From Pseudomonadales bacterium (GTDB lineage Bacteria; Pseudomonadota; Gammaproteobacteria; Pseudomonadales; Azotimanducaceae): DNA of 64,000 nucleotides. Where the stretch lies: positions 963,072 to 1,027,071 of the forward strand of contig JAEPOO010000001.1 in assembly GCA_017642855.1 (NCBI GenBank). The letters run 5' to 3'. The position numbers were made by a program, and so were the translations under genes. The notes beneath the pieces were generated by a model. That model was not told where the DNA came from. It did not search any database and was given only the letters and a program-made list of their open reading frames with translations. Of this stretch, positions 17,225 through 26,754 are shown in pieces (within the stretch, counting starts at the first letter, position 1; each line of letters opens with the position of its first letter).

Positions 17225-17893
17225 TTAGGAAATACTTACCGGTGGTTGGAGTCCGCAGCCCTTCAGAATGGTTGAAGACACAAAGTCTGCGATTCGATTG
17301 ATCTGTTCTTCATCATAGTCAGGTGTTTCAAGAATGCTCTGTACCTGGACCTGAAAATCGGCGTAATGCTGGGTGGTTGCCCAGATCATGAAGATCAGCA
17401 GCACGGGATCAGTCTCCGGCATTTTGCCTGCATCTATCCAGCCCTGGATGATTTCGGCGCGCTCTGTCACCCAGGGTTTCATGACGTCCTGCAGGTAGCC
17501 GGAAAGGTAGGGCGCACCTTGAATGATCTCATTCGCGAACAGCTTTGAGGCTGACGGGTCCTCGAAGGAGATCCGGACTTTTTGCCGGATGAATGTATCG
17601 AGCGAAAGTGCGGGATCGTCTTTGACGCTGACGTCGTTAAAGAAGTCGTTCCAGGAATTCAGGATGTTATCCAGAACGGCCAGATACAGGCTGTTTTTGT
17701 TTTTAAAGTAGTAGTGAACATTGGCCTTGGGTAATCCAGCACGATCTGCGATCGCCTGCATACGTGCGCCCTTAAATCCATGCACCGCAAATTCTTCCTG
17801 TGCCGCTCGAAGGATCGTGCTGTAGTGCTTGTCTCTTGGTCGTTGTGAGCCTTGCTCAGCTTGAGCCCCGACCGTGGCTATTTCTCCCTGCAT
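17225..17893 (-). CDS. TetR-family regulator, RutR-like
   Basis: 222-residue TetR repressor. The helix-turn-helix is near residues 45-68 (MQAIADRAGLPKANVHYYFKNK), and the C-terminal ligand domain resembles E. coli RutR (IFMIWATTQHYADF near the end is nearly identical in pattern). RutR senses uracil and thymine and controls pyrimidine and purine degradation genes. The regulator is divergent from xdhA with only 10 bases between the two annotated ATGs. A near-consensus RutR operator lies at 17915-17930. It probably controls both directions; its ligand here could be a purine base or a pathway intermediate, which is inference. Confidence 0.85.
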   Translation of the reverse strand: MQGEIATVGAQAEQGSQRPRDKHYSTILRAAQEEFAVHGFKGARMQAIADRAGLPKANVHYYFKNKNSLYLAVLDNILNSWNDFFNDVSVKDDPALSLDTFIRQKVRISFEDPSASKLFANEIIQGAPYLSGYLQDVMKPWVTERAEIIQGWIDAGKMPETDPVLLIFMIWATTQHYADFQVQVQSILETPDYDEEQINRIADFVSSTILKGCGLQPPVSIS

Positions 17894-17903
17894 GAGCTAA
17901 ATT

Positions 17904-19340
17904 ATGGTGAAAACCTGTCCAAATGGTCAAGAATTGAAATTTATTCTTAACAATCAGATCAAGGAACTCGATGTTCCAGCCGATAAGACGATCCTTCAGG
18001 CGGTCCGTGAGCTAGGCCTGACGGGCACAAAAGAAGGCTGTGCGTCCGGTGACTGCGGCGCCTGTACGGTTCTGGTTGGTGAGCCCTCTGATAAGGGCGT
18101 TCGATACCAGACGGTCAATGCGTGTATCGCCCCGATCGGGCAGCAGGCGGGTCGTCACATTGTCACCGTGGAAGGGCTCGAATCGCCTGATGGTGAACTT
18201 CATCCGGCGCAGGAAGAAATGGTGAACTGTCATGGTTCCCAATGCGGCTTCTGTACACCGGGATTTGTCATGTCGCTGGCCGCATTGGTTGAGGCGGACG
18301 TAAGTGCAGACCGCGAAGAAGTTTTGCAGGGCATCTCAGGCAATCTATGTCGATGTACCGGTTACCGGCCCATTGTAGAAGCGGGTATCGCTGCGCTTGA
18401 GGTTGGTTCGTCGGCCGCCATACAAGGCCAGGAGCTGGTTCAATCGTTAAGTGCGTCAACAGCACAGGCTGTGCTTCAACCTGCCAATGAAAGCGAGTTA
18501 CAGGAAAGCATCCGAGATTTCCCGAATGCTGATCTGATTGCCGGCGGCACGGATCTGATGCTCGAGGTCACCCAGCGATACGAAGCAAAGCCGAATTTGA
18601 TTGACGTGACTCGGGTTGAAGAACTTCAGCTCGTTTCAGCAGACGAAGAGAAGTTAGTTATAGGCGCCGCCGTTTCCTACTCCAGACTCGAAGAATTTTT
18701 TGCCGGTCGATCATCGCCATTTGTGTCTTTGCTGCATCGTTTGGGCTCAAGGCAAATACGAAACAGCGGAACTCTGGGCGGTAATCTTGCCAACGGATCA
18801 CCGATCGCAGATACGCCGCCCATCCTGATTGCCTGGGACGCTGAGATCGAAACGGTAAATACAAAAGGGGAAGCTCGTTTGACGGCGGTGTCCGATTTTT
18901 ATCGAGGCTACCGGGACACGACCCTGTCTGGCGATGAATACATCGCAAGAATTCACATCCCGCATGCGTCGATAGAGAGCTTTCACCGATTCTTTAAGTC
19001 GTCGAAACGCCTTGAAGACGATATTTCCTCGGTCATGGGTGCGTTCCGCTTCGAAGGTACTCCTGACAAAGTGACAGTGGCGCGAATCGCTTTTGGTGGT
19101 ATGGCGGCAACGCCAGTTCGACTTAAGGCTATCGAGGACTTATTGACCGACTCTGAGCTCTCGAGGGATCTTGTTGCGCAAGCCGTTGAGGCTTTAGGTG
19201 ACAAAATGACGCCTCTCACGGATGTTCGAGCATCAGCCGCGTATCGATCCGAGATGGCAGCAAGCATGCTCGAGCGGGCGTTGCTTGAGTTTATGGGGGA
19301 AGCGCGACCGGTGATTACCGAGGTTTCACTCGATGCGTAA
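17904..19340 (+). CDS. xdhA: Xanthine dehydrogenase small subunit (2Fe-2S and FAD domains)
   Basis: 478-residue subunit carrying two 2Fe-2S clusters and FAD. Cluster one is the plant-type CASGDCGACTV motif, and cluster two shows CGFCTPGF and CRCTGYRPI. The FAD-binding domain has DLIAGGTDLM and GGNLANGSPIADTPP. It passes electrons from the molybdenum site to NAD, oxidising hypoxanthine to xanthine and urate. The ATG at 17904 leaves only 10 bases to the divergent regulator. TTG at 17934 would begin LKFILNNQIKE, where XdhA proteins usually begin, and would free the RutR-like operator from coding sequence. First gene of an eight-gene operon; its end overlaps xdhB by 8 bases. Confidence 0.95.
   Translation: MVKTCPNGQELKFILNNQIKELDVPADKTILQAVRELGLTGTKEGCASGDCGACTVLVGEPSDKGVRYQTVNACIAPIGQQAGRHIVTVEGLESPDGELHPAQEEMVNCHGSQCGFCTPGFVMSLAALVEADVSADREEVLQGISGNLCRCTGYRPIVEAGIAALEVGSSAAIQGQELVQSLSASTAQAVLQPANESELQESIRDFPNADLIAGGTDLMLEVTQRYEAKPNLIDVTRVEELQLVSADEEKLVIGAAVSYSRLEEFFAGRSSPFVSLLHRLGSRQIRNSGTLGGNLANGSPIADTPPILIAWDAEIETVNTKGEARLTAVSDFYRGYRDTTLSGDEYIARIHIPHASIESFHRFFKSSKRLEDDISSVMGAFRFEGTPDKVTVARIAFGGMAATPVRLKAIEDLLTDSELSRDLVAQAVEALGDKMTPLTDVRASAAYRSEMAASMLERALLEFMGEARPVITEVSLDA
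17915..17930 (+). promoter_or_regulatory. RutR-like operator next to xdhA
   Basis: CTGTCCAAATGGTCAA matches the palindromic RutR consensus TTGACCA-N2-TGGTCAA at 12 of 14 defined positions, with the right half perfect. It lies directly downstream of the divergent RutR-like gene, inside codons 4-9 of xdhA if ATG 17904 is used, or upstream of the gene if TTG 17934 is the true start. Confidence 0.7.
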
Positions 19341-21672
19341 ACTCACTAATGGTTCAGCTGGCGCTGGCGTCGTGGATACTAAACCGGTTGTGGGTTCGGA
19401 TCTGGCCCATGAATCGGCCATTAAACATGTCACGGGTCGTGCAACCTATGTTGATGACATAGCTGAGCCCGCGAATCTGCTTCACGTGGCCACAGGGCAA
19501 AGCACCATCGCTCACGGTCGAATTCGATCCATCAATCTCGATGCAGTCAGGACAGCTGAAGGTGTCGTGGACGTCATTGTTTGCGACGACATCCCTGGCG
19601 ATCCCGACATCTCTCCTGTTTACACCGGTGATCAGTTGCTTGCGTCTCAGATTGTTGAATATGTCGGCCAGCCTATCTTTGCGGTAGCAGCGTCAAGTTT
19701 GGAAGCAGCGAAAAGGGCATGCAGCCTCGCTCAAATAGAATTTGAAGAATTGCCTGCCATCCTGACACCACAGCAGGCGCTCAAAGAATCACAGTTTGTT
19801 TTGCCGACGCGCACGTTTCAGATTGGAGATGCCTCGAAGGCGATTGATGCAGCTGAGCTGGTGATTGAATCGGAACAGACAGTTCGCGGCCAGGAACACT
19901 TTTACCTGGAAGGTCAGGTGAGTCTGGCGACGCCAACAGAAGACGGTGGTGTTCATGTCGTATCTTCGTCACAACATCCAACGGAAGTGCAGAAGCTTGT
20001 CGCGTCGGTGTTGGGGCTCAACATTCACCAGGTTCAGGCAGAAGTACGGCGAATGGGTGGCGGCTTTGGTGGCAAAGAATCTCAGGCTGCCGCACTGGCA
20101 TGTATGGCTGCAGTGTTTGCGGTTCGAACCGGTCGACCGGTGAAGTACCGAATGCCGCGCCAGGACGATATGGTTCAGACCGGTAAACGACACGATTTCT
20201 GGAATCGGTATCGTGCCGGTTTCGATGCAAAAGGCGTTCTGACGGGCGTCGAGATGGAGCTTGCCGGGCTCTGTGGTTGCACGGCAGATCTATCGGAAGG
20301 CATCGTGGATCGCGCCATGTTTCATGCAGACAATGCTTACTATTATCCGGCGACCACCATTCATGGCTATCGCTGTAAGACCCATACGGTTTCGAACACG
20401 GCTTTCAGGGGTTTTGGCGGTCCGAAAGGAATGATCGCGGCGGAGTCCATGATGGACGATATCGCGCGAACCGTTCAGCGGGATCCGTTAGATGTACGGA
20501 TCGACAACCTCTACGGGCCAGGTCGTGATGTAACGCCCTATGGCCAGAAGTTGGAACAGCACATGCTGCGAGACATGATGCAGCAGCTTGCTACCGACAC
20601 CGATTACTATGAGCGTCGAAAGTCTATTACCGAGTACAACCGCAACAGTGATCAGTTTAGAAAAGGGCTGGCGCTAACACCGGTTAAGTTCGGCATTTCG
20701 TTTACCGCGACTCATCTCAATCAGGCGGGCGCGCTGCTTCATGTTTATACGGATGGCAGCATTTCCATCAATCATGGTGGTACTGAGATGGGGCAGGGGC
20801 TCTACACCAAAATCGCCCAGATTGTTGCGACTACCCTGGGTGTTTCTTATGAGCGCGTGATGGTGACATCTACGAGAACCGACAAGGTGCCCAACACATC
20901 TCCGACAGCTGCGAGTTCCGGCACCGACATCAACGGTATGGCGGCGAAGAATGCTGCGGAAAAGATTCGAGCCCGATTGATTAACTTTTTGGCGGATCAA
21001 CACGGCGTTGAATCCGATAGTGTGCAAATCGCCAACGATCTGGTCATGGTGAATGGCCAGTCACTGACGTTCGACGAGGTGATCAAGGCAGCTTACATGG
21101 CGCGGGTTCAGCTCTCGGCGACAGGATTTTATAAGACGCCAAAGATTCACTTCGACAAAGAAGCGGGCAAAGGTCATCCGTTCTTCTATTACGCCAATGG
21201 ATGTGCCGCTTCCGAAGTGTTGGTGGATGGCGCAACGGGTGAATATCGCGTATCTAGGGTCGATATTCTTCATGATGTTGGCAGCTCTATTAACCCAGCG
21301 CTCGATATCGGGCAAATTGAAGGGGGGTTCGTGCAGGGCATGGGCTGGCTGACCACAGAAGAACTGCTGTGGGATGACCGGGGTCGGGTCATTTCGAACA
21401 GCCCGGCTAACTACAAAATTCCGACGGCTTATGACTTGCCTGAACACTTCAAAGTCAGTTTGTACGATCAACCCAATAACGAAGACACGATTTACCGCTC
21501 TAAGGCTGTCGGAGAGCCGCCGCTCATGTTGGGTCTGTCCGTTTGGTGTGCTTTGCGGGATGCAGCAGCAAGCTTCTCAGACTACCGAATGAATCCGCCA
21601 ATGGATGCACCGGCGACACCCGAACAGCTCTATCGTGCGATACAGGCTGCCAAAGCTGGAGTTGCCTCGTGA
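19333..21672 (+). CDS. xdhB: Xanthine dehydrogenase molybdopterin-binding subunit
   Basis: 779-residue molybdenum subunit. Cofactor and substrate regions are seen in order: GQEHFYLEGQ, the molybdopterin loop RRMGGGFGGKESQA, NTAFRGFGGPKGM with the purine-binding arginine, HGGTEMGQGLYTKI, and the active-site glutamate region SKAVGEPPLMLG near the C-terminus. All are typical of bacterial XdhB. It forms a heterotetramer with XdhA in the cytoplasm. The stop overlaps the GTG start of xdhC by four bases (GTGA). Confidence 0.97.
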   Translation: MRKLTNGSAGAGVVDTKPVVGSDLAHESAIKHVTGRATYVDDIAEPANLLHVATGQSTIAHGRIRSINLDAVRTAEGVVDVIVCDDIPGDPDISPVYTGDQLLASQIVEYVGQPIFAVAASSLEAAKRACSLAQIEFEELPAILTPQQALKESQFVLPTRTFQIGDASKAIDAAELVIESEQTVRGQEHFYLEGQVSLATPTEDGGVHVVSSSQHPTEVQKLVASVLGLNIHQVQAEVRRMGGGFGGKESQAAALACMAAVFAVRTGRPVKYRMPRQDDMVQTGKRHDFWNRYRAGFDAKGVLTGVEMELAGLCGCTADLSEGIVDRAMFHADNAYYYPATTIHGYRCKTHTVSNTAFRGFGGPKGMIAAESMMDDIARTVQRDPLDVRIDNLYGPGRDVTPYGQKLEQHMLRDMMQQLATDTDYYERRKSITEYNRNSDQFRKGLALTPVKFGISFTATHLNQAGALLHVYTDGSISINHGGTEMGQGLYTKIAQIVATTLGVSYERVMVTSTRTDKVPNTSPTAASSGTDINGMAAKNAAEKIRARLINFLADQHGVESDSVQIANDLVMVNGQSLTFDEVIKAAYMARVQLSATGFYKTPKIHFDKEAGKGHPFFYYANGCAASEVLVDGATGEYRVSRVDILHDVGSSINPALDIGQIEGGFVQGMGWLTTEELLWDDRGRVISNSPANYKIPTAYDLPEHFKVSLYDQPNNEDTIYRSKAVGEPPLMLGLSVWCALRDAAASFSDYRMNPPMDAPATPEQLYRAIQAAKAGVAS

Positions 21673-22502
21673 ACTGGCAGCAGGCCATCAGTTGGTGTCA
21701 TCAGCAAGCAGACCCTTTTGCAGTTGCGACCGTGATCGGTACCACTGGCTCCACGCCACGGGAAGTTACCAAGATGGTGATTACCGCTGAAAAAACCTTC
21801 GATACGATTGGTGGTGGTCAACTGGAGTTCAAAGTCATCGAAGACGCGAGATCGATGCTGGAGAGCCGCGCACCCTCACAAAAAATCGACCATTATCCTC
21901 TGGCAACCAAAGCTGACCAGTGTTGTGGGGGTAGCGTGACGGTTCTTATTGAATCCTTTCCGATCACCGCCATGCGACTTGCTGTATTTGGTGCGGGTCA
22001 TGTGGCCAGTGCCCTGATGCAGGTGCTTGCACAATGTGATGCGCGGATCGAATGGATAGATTCGAGGGAAGATGTCTTCCCAGAATCTGTGTCCTCCAAT
22101 GTCCAGCTGATCAAATCCAAAGATCCTGTGAGCTACGTCGACGAGCTGACCGACCAGCATCGTTGCATCATCATTACTCACGATCATGCGCTGGATTACC
22201 AGCTGGTTCATGCGCTCCTGAATCAAACTGAAATCGATTACGTCGGACTCATTGGCTCCAATACCAAGGCAAAACGATTCTTTCAGCGGATGGACAAAGA
22301 TGGAATTTCGCAGGAAGACCAGCAGAGGTGCGTTTGTCCCATTGGCATGCCGGAAGTGAAAGGCAAGTTGCCCATGGAAATCGCTGTATCCATTGCGGCA
22401 CAGATTTTATCGCTGGATCCGGTTAAAGCCTCTCAAATTAAGCCGGAACTTTCCTGGAAAGAAATCCGACAGGCGTTTCCGCCACGAGAAATAAAATCCT
22501 GA
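21669..22502 (+). CDS. xdhC: Xanthine dehydrogenase accessory protein XdhC
   Basis: 277-residue molybdenum-cofactor insertion chaperone. XdhC binds sulfurated MoCo and loads it into XdhB. The N-terminal block VATVIGTTGSTPREVTKMV and the middle GGQLEFKVIEDA and CCGGSVTVL motifs are present. A Rossmann-type GAGHVASAL follows, and the C-terminal YVGLIGSNTKAKRF is typical. The GTG start at 21669 overlaps the xdhB stop. The open frame extends to 21543 but only within xdhB. Confidence 0.93.
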   Translation: MNWQQAISWCHQQADPFAVATVIGTTGSTPREVTKMVITAEKTFDTIGGGQLEFKVIEDARSMLESRAPSQKIDHYPLATKADQCCGGSVTVLIESFPITAMRLAVFGAGHVASALMQVLAQCDARIEWIDSREDVFPESVSSNVQLIKSKDPVSYVDELTDQHRCIIITHDHALDYQLVHALLNQTEIDYVGLIGSNTKAKRFFQRMDKDGISQEDQQRCVCPIGMPEVKGKLPMEIAVSIAAQILSLDPVKASQIKPELSWKEIRQAFPPREIKS

Positions 22503-22516
22503 TATAGGGCATTTCA

Positions 22517-23017
22517 ATGACGCTCGAAGAATTTAATGACCTTGGCCGCCAGTGGCAGTACGAAGCGTTACTGAACTGCTGTTCCTGTGAAGCCTGGGCG
22601 GCACGAGTGCCGGATGGTGCGCCTTTTGAATCCGTCGACGCCGTGGTTGAAAGCGCGCGAAATGCCTGGGATAAGGCGTCGGAGAACGAGGTTCTGGAAG
22701 CATTTTCAGGTCACCCGCAGATTGGTGATCTAGAGGCATTGAGGAACCAGTATGCCAACACAGCAAGCGCCGAGCAGGGCCAGGTGGTAGAGGCAGACGA
22801 AACCGTGTTGATTCGATTGAGAGATCAGAACAAGGCGTACCTCGAAAAGTTTGGTTTCATCTTCATTGTCTGTGCGACGGGCAAAAGTGCCGAAGAAATG
22901 CTGGCACTGCTTGATGAACGCATTGGCAATTCTAGAGAGGAAGAATTGGTGAATGGCGCGCGTGAGCAGATGGCGATTACAGAATTAAGAATAAGAAAAA
23001 TGGTGGAGAACGATTGA
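22517..23017 (+). CDS. uraD: OHCU decarboxylase
   Basis: 166-residue 2-oxo-4-hydroxy-4-carboxy-5-ureidoimidazoline decarboxylase, the third step of urate breakdown, giving S-allantoin. The FSGHPQIGDLEAL segment contains the catalytic histidine of the HPRIGD motif. LEKFGFIFIVCATGKSAEEML is the conserved C-terminal helix region. It sits between xdhC and uraH, and its stop overlaps the uraH start by one base. Confidence 0.95.
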   Translation: MTLEEFNDLGRQWQYEALLNCCSCEAWAARVPDGAPFESVDAVVESARNAWDKASENEVLEAFSGHPQIGDLEALRNQYANTASAEQGQVVEADETVLIRLRDQNKAYLEKFGFIFIVCATGKSAEEMLALLDERIGNSREEELVNGAREQMAITELRIRKMVEND

Positions 23018-23346
23018 TGCGAGCACCAGTAACGACACACATCCTTGACCTGGTTAGAGGACGACCCGCCGCTAGGGTCGCGGTGAAGCTATTTTCCGGT
23101 GATGAACTGCTGTCTGAAGGCGTTACCAACGACGATGGTCGCGTTGAGGATTGGCAGAGTGAGTTCACACTGGTGCCGGGTAAGTATCGATTGGAGTTCG
23201 CTGTCGAACCCTGGTTTGCGGAGCGTGGTGAGGTCAGCTTTTACGAAGACGTGCATATCTCTTTTCGGGTCGCGTCAGTTGATGAGCACTATCACGTGCC
23301 CTTGCTCCTAAGTCCCTTTGGTTACTCCACCTATCGGGGGAGCTGA
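23017..23346 (+). CDS. uraH: 5-hydroxyisourate hydrolase
   Basis: 109-residue transthyretin-related protein that hydrolyses 5-hydroxyisourate to OHCU. Key segments are THILDLVRGRPAARVAVKLF at the N-terminus (with the active-site His), HYHVPLLLSPFGYSTYRGS at the C-terminus, and the diagnostic YRGS end. It has no signal peptide, so it acts in the cytoplasm. ATG 23017 overlaps the uraD stop; a TTG three bases earlier is possible. Confidence 0.97.
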   Translation: MRAPVTTHILDLVRGRPAARVAVKLFSGDELLSEGVTNDDGRVEDWQSEFTLVPGKYRLEFAVEPWFAERGEVSFYEDVHISFRVASVDEHYHVPLLLSPFGYSTYRGS

Positions 23347-23348
23347 CG

Positions 23349-24632
23349 TTGAGTCGTAGTGGCGCATATCGCAGCCGGATTCTGCACATCACGTCAACGG
23401 ATCCGCTGAAGTATGAATACCTGGAAGACGGTGTTCTGCTCGTCGAAGACGGCAAGGTTGCAGACCTTGGTGCAGCGGAACAGTTTGAGCGCGCCGGCTT
23501 TGCGCTTGGCCAATGCCAGCATGAACCCGACTACCTGTTGGTTCCCGGATTTATTGATACCCATGTGCATTCACCACAACTGGACGTCATCGCCTCCTAC
23601 GGAGAGCAACTGCTGGAGTGGTTAAACAAATACACGTTCCCTGCAGAAGCCAGATACGCCGATGAAACCTACGCGGCAACTTCTGCTGTAGCGTTTTTAA
23701 ACAGCCTGCTCGAAGCGGGCACAACCACCGCGCTTGTGTTTGCGACAAGTCACCACAAAGCAACCGACGTCTTGTTCGAAGCAGCGCGCGAGAAAAATAT
23801 GCGTTTGATTGCGGGGAAGGTCCTCATGGATCAGAACGCAACCACCGAACTGCACGATACAGCAGTTGGTGGTATTCAAGACAGTGAGGCGTTGATCAAT
23901 AAGTGGCACGGTAATGGACGGCTTGGCTATGCAATAACGCCTCGGTTCGCTGGCACTTCAAGTGTTGAGCAGTTGACGCTCGCAGGCGAGCTGCATCAGA
24001 AATATCCTGACACCTGGATTCAATCTCACATCTCCGAAAACCTGGACGAAGTTCGCTGGGTCAAAGAAGTGCATCCGCACATCAGTGACTACCTGGATGC
24101 CTATGAGCGTTATGGTCTGGTTAACGATCGAGCGGTCTTCGCACACTGCATCCACTTGACGGCATCAGAAAGAAAACGTTTTGCAGATCTCGGCGCGAGG
24201 GCGGCGTTCTGCCCATCTTCGAATATGTTCATTGGCAGTGGTTTGTTTGACCTTGCGCAGATGAAGGAAGACCGGATTGACGTTTCGCTGGCTTCCGATG
24301 TCGGTGGCGGTACAAGTTTGTCGATGCTGAGAACCCTGGCTGATGCTTACAAGGTATGTCAGCTAAAGGGTTATTCGTTAGGGCCTATGGAAGCTCTCGC
24401 TCTGGTCACCCTGGGTGGCGCCGAATCTCTTCATATCGATCAGTTTGTCGGCAACTTTGAGAAAGGAAAGGAAGCAGACTTCCTCATGTTGAACCCGAAC
24501 GCGACCAACGTAATGTCGCGCCGTGTTGGTTTTTCTGACTCGGTGGAAGATGAATTCTTCGTCATGATGACGCTTGGGGACGAAAGAAACATAGCCGCGA
24601 CCTATGTCGCCGGTGAGAAAGTGAGTATCTAG
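23349..24632 (+). CDS. guaD: Guanine deaminase
   Basis: 427-residue amidohydrolase converting guanine to xanthine. Metal-binding and catalytic motifs are clear: PGFIDTHVHSPQLD, SHISENLDEVRWV, FAHCIHLT and LASDVGGGTSLSML. CPSSNMFIGSG is typical of GuaD. The start is TTG 23349 with a strong GGGGGAG upstream inside the end of uraH. It feeds xanthine to XdhAB. The puuD gene begins 8 bases after its stop. Confidence 0.96.
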   Translation: MSRSGAYRSRILHITSTDPLKYEYLEDGVLLVEDGKVADLGAAEQFERAGFALGQCQHEPDYLLVPGFIDTHVHSPQLDVIASYGEQLLEWLNKYTFPAEARYADETYAATSAVAFLNSLLEAGTTTALVFATSHHKATDVLFEAAREKNMRLIAGKVLMDQNATTELHDTAVGGIQDSEALINKWHGNGRLGYAITPRFAGTSSVEQLTLAGELHQKYPDTWIQSHISENLDEVRWVKEVHPHISDYLDAYERYGLVNDRAVFAHCIHLTASERKRFADLGARAAFCPSSNMFIGSGLFDLAQMKEDRIDVSLASDVGGGTSLSMLRTLADAYKVCQLKGYSLGPMEALALVTLGGAESLHIDQFVGNFEKGKEADFLMLNPNATNVMSRRVGFSDSVEDEFFVMMTLGDERNIAATYVAGEKVSI

Positions 24633-24640
24633 GAGGGGTC

Positions 24641-25837
24641 GTGGAAGCCTATCTGGTTGATTGGTTCAGTGTCATCTTAAGGTGGTTGCACCTCATCACT
24701 GGCATCGCGTGGATCGGTGCTTCACTGCACTTCGTCTGGTTGGACAACAGCCTGGAGGATCCAGGAGAAGAGAAAAAAACGGATGGTGTGAAAGGCGAGT
24801 TGTGGTCCATCCATGGTGGCGGCATCTACAACTTCAACAAGTACCATCTCGCACCCCCAAAATGGCCGAGCATTCTGCACTGGTCGAAGTGGGAAGCCTA
24901 TACAACCTGGATGACAGGAACGCTGCTCATGGTGGCGGTTTACTACCTCCAGGCACAGTCGTACCTGGTCGGATCCGGGAAATGGATCACGGACCCCGGT
25001 GTCGCCGTAGTCGCAAGCATTGGCTACCTGCTATCCGGTACCCTGGTTTATGAAGCACTGGTGCGCTCACCGCTCAGGCATCGAGAGAGTATTTTTGTTG
25101 TGTTGCTCGCCGTATTCATTGCGGCCCAATGCTGGCTGGCAACGCAGCTTTTCTCGGACAGGGCGGCCTACCTACACGTGGGTGCGCTCATGGGCACGAT
25201 CATGGCCGGTAATGTGTTTCTCGGCATCATTCCTGCGCAGAAGAAGTTTGTCGCCGCGGTTCAGGCAGGGGAAGAACCCGATCCGGCGCCCGCGGCTTTC
25301 GCGAAACAGCGCTCTACCCACAATAACTATTTCACGCTGCCTGTGCTGTTCTGCATGATCAGCAACCACTATCCGTTTCTCTACGGCCATGAGCTCAACT
25401 GGCTGATCCTGATCGCTATTATTGCGATCACAGCGTACGCCCGGCACTTCTTTAACCTGAGGCACAGAGGCGTAGTTAACTACTGGATTCTTGTTCGTGC
25501 ATGCCTGGGTTTTCTGTTGCTGGCGGGCTGGCTTGGTTATGACCGACACGTGGAGCAGCAGGCTGCACTGGAGCTGCAGGTGGCCGATGAGGCGGCTTAC
25601 GCTTTAATCGACAAGCATTGCACCGTGTGTCACGCAGAGAAGCCAACGCAGCCAGGTTTTCTCGCTCCGCCAGCGGGTATCCTGATGGACGATCGTGATG
25701 CCATTCTTGGTTCTACGGCACAAATGGCGACAGCCATCAAAACTGACTATATGCCGCTCGGTAACCTGACGGGCATGACACCGGAAGAAAAAACCGAACT
25801 GGTTGCCTGGTTAGAACAAAAAGGGTTAGAGCAGTAA
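24641..25837 (+). CDS. puuD: Membrane-bound urate hydroxylase PuuD with cytochrome c domain
   Basis: 398-residue urate oxidase of the PuuD type: about eight membrane segments (residues 1-305) followed by a C-terminal c-type cytochrome domain with the heme motif C327-T-V-C330-H331. PuuD oxidises urate to 5-hydroxyisourate and passes electrons into the respiratory chain instead of making hydrogen peroxide like soluble uricase. N-terminal landmarks include WLHLITGIAWIGASLHF and GELWSIHGGGIYN. The start codon is GTG with AGGAGG just upstream. The dioxygenase gene begins two bases after its stop codon, in the same operon. Confidence 0.95.
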   Translation: MEAYLVDWFSVILRWLHLITGIAWIGASLHFVWLDNSLEDPGEEKKTDGVKGELWSIHGGGIYNFNKYHLAPPKWPSILHWSKWEAYTTWMTGTLLMVAVYYLQAQSYLVGSGKWITDPGVAVVASIGYLLSGTLVYEALVRSPLRHRESIFVVLLAVFIAAQCWLATQLFSDRAAYLHVGALMGTIMAGNVFLGIIPAQKKFVAAVQAGEEPDPAPAAFAKQRSTHNNYFTLPVLFCMISNHYPFLYGHELNWLILIAIIAITAYARHFFNLRHRGVVNYWILVRACLGFLLLAGWLGYDRHVEQQAALELQVADEAAYALIDKHCTVCHAEKPTQPGFLAPPAGILMDDRDAILGSTAQMATAIKTDYMPLGNLTGMTPEEKTELVAWLEQKGLEQ

Positions 25838-25839
25838 AC

Positions 25840-26754
25840 ATGGTCGACATACCTACCATCGACTTTGCTTCTTACGATGAGTCCAAGACAGAAACGATCT
25901 CGTTATTGGCTCAGTCCGTCAGTGAGGCGTTGTCCTCTTCGGGCTTCATGAAGATCCGAAACCTTGGGGTCAGTGATCAGGACATCAGGAAGGCGTTTGA
26001 TCTGTCGGCCTGGTTCTTTGCCCGCACCGATGAAGAGAAAGCAACGTCTGCCTACACGAGTGCCGCTGAAAACTTTGGCTATCAGGGGCTGGGTGTTGAG
26101 CATCTCGACCCGTCGAAGCCGGCAGATCTCAAGCAGACTTTTACCATGCGCGATCTCTTGAGACATGATCCCAATGACTCACGCTGGCCCAGCGAAGACT
26201 TTCGAGACATCGCAACGGATTTTTATCAGAAATGCCTCGAAGGTGCCTATCGCATTCAACGAGTCTTCTCTGAAGCCTTGTCTCAGGAAAAAGAGTTTTT
26301 CGTGCAGTACCACTCGGGAGAAAACGTCAGTCTGCGTTTTCTTTACTACCCGGCTGCCGGTGTCACTGAAATCGAACATGAACAGCTGGGTGCTGGCGCT
26401 CACACCGACTACGGTATGATCACGTTGTTATTTCAGCAAGGCGTAGCAGGTCTCGAGGTGCAGGATTCAGAAGGCCACTGGCATGAGGTGGAACCGGAGT
26501 CCGATGCCATCGTCATGAATACCGGAGACTTGATGGAGCGGTGGACCAATGGACGATATCGATCCACGCCACACAGGGTGCAACCGACGATTGGCGCCGA
26601 GGATCGTTATTCAATTGCTCTGTTTGTGGATCCCGATACCGAAACGCCGGTTAAAGTGCTCGATTCCTGCCTCTCGCCCGGTGAATCGCCACGTTATCCG
26701 GAAGTCACCGCTGGTGAACATATTCAGGAGCGGATTCGCGCCAGCCACGGCTGA
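25840..26754 (+). CDS. Isopenicillin N synthase-like 2OG-Fe(II) oxygenase 1
   Basis: 304-residue non-heme iron oxygenase with the IPNS-type N-terminal domain (PTIDF ... SSSGFMKIRNLGV) and the double-stranded beta-helix. The iron ligands read H188-T-D190 (GAHTDYGMITLL) and H245 (STPHRV), and the co-substrate-binding R256-Y-S258 is intact, so it should be active. It is the last gene of the xdh-puuD operon. The family includes thymine 7-hydroxylase, making an oxidative step on a purine base or methylated or hydroxylated base plausible; the substrate is unknown. It ends back to back with the nucleoside hydrolase gene. Confidence 0.87.
   Translation: MVDIPTIDFASYDESKTETISLLAQSVSEALSSSGFMKIRNLGVSDQDIRKAFDLSAWFFARTDEEKATSAYTSAAENFGYQGLGVEHLDPSKPADLKQTFTMRDLLRHDPNDSRWPSEDFRDIATDFYQKCLEGAYRIQRVFSEALSQEKEFFVQYHSGENVSLRFLYYPAAGVTEIEHEQLGAGAHTDYGMITLLFQQGVAGLEVQDSEGHWHEVEPESDAIVMNTGDLMERWTNGRYRSTPHRVQPTIGAEDRYSIALFVDPDTETPVKVLDSCLSPGESPRYPEVTAGEHIQERIRASHG

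Noticed and set aside
24661..25358. Extra plus-strand frames inside puuD
   Set aside because: Arginine- and cysteine-rich out-of-frame translations typical of shadow frames.
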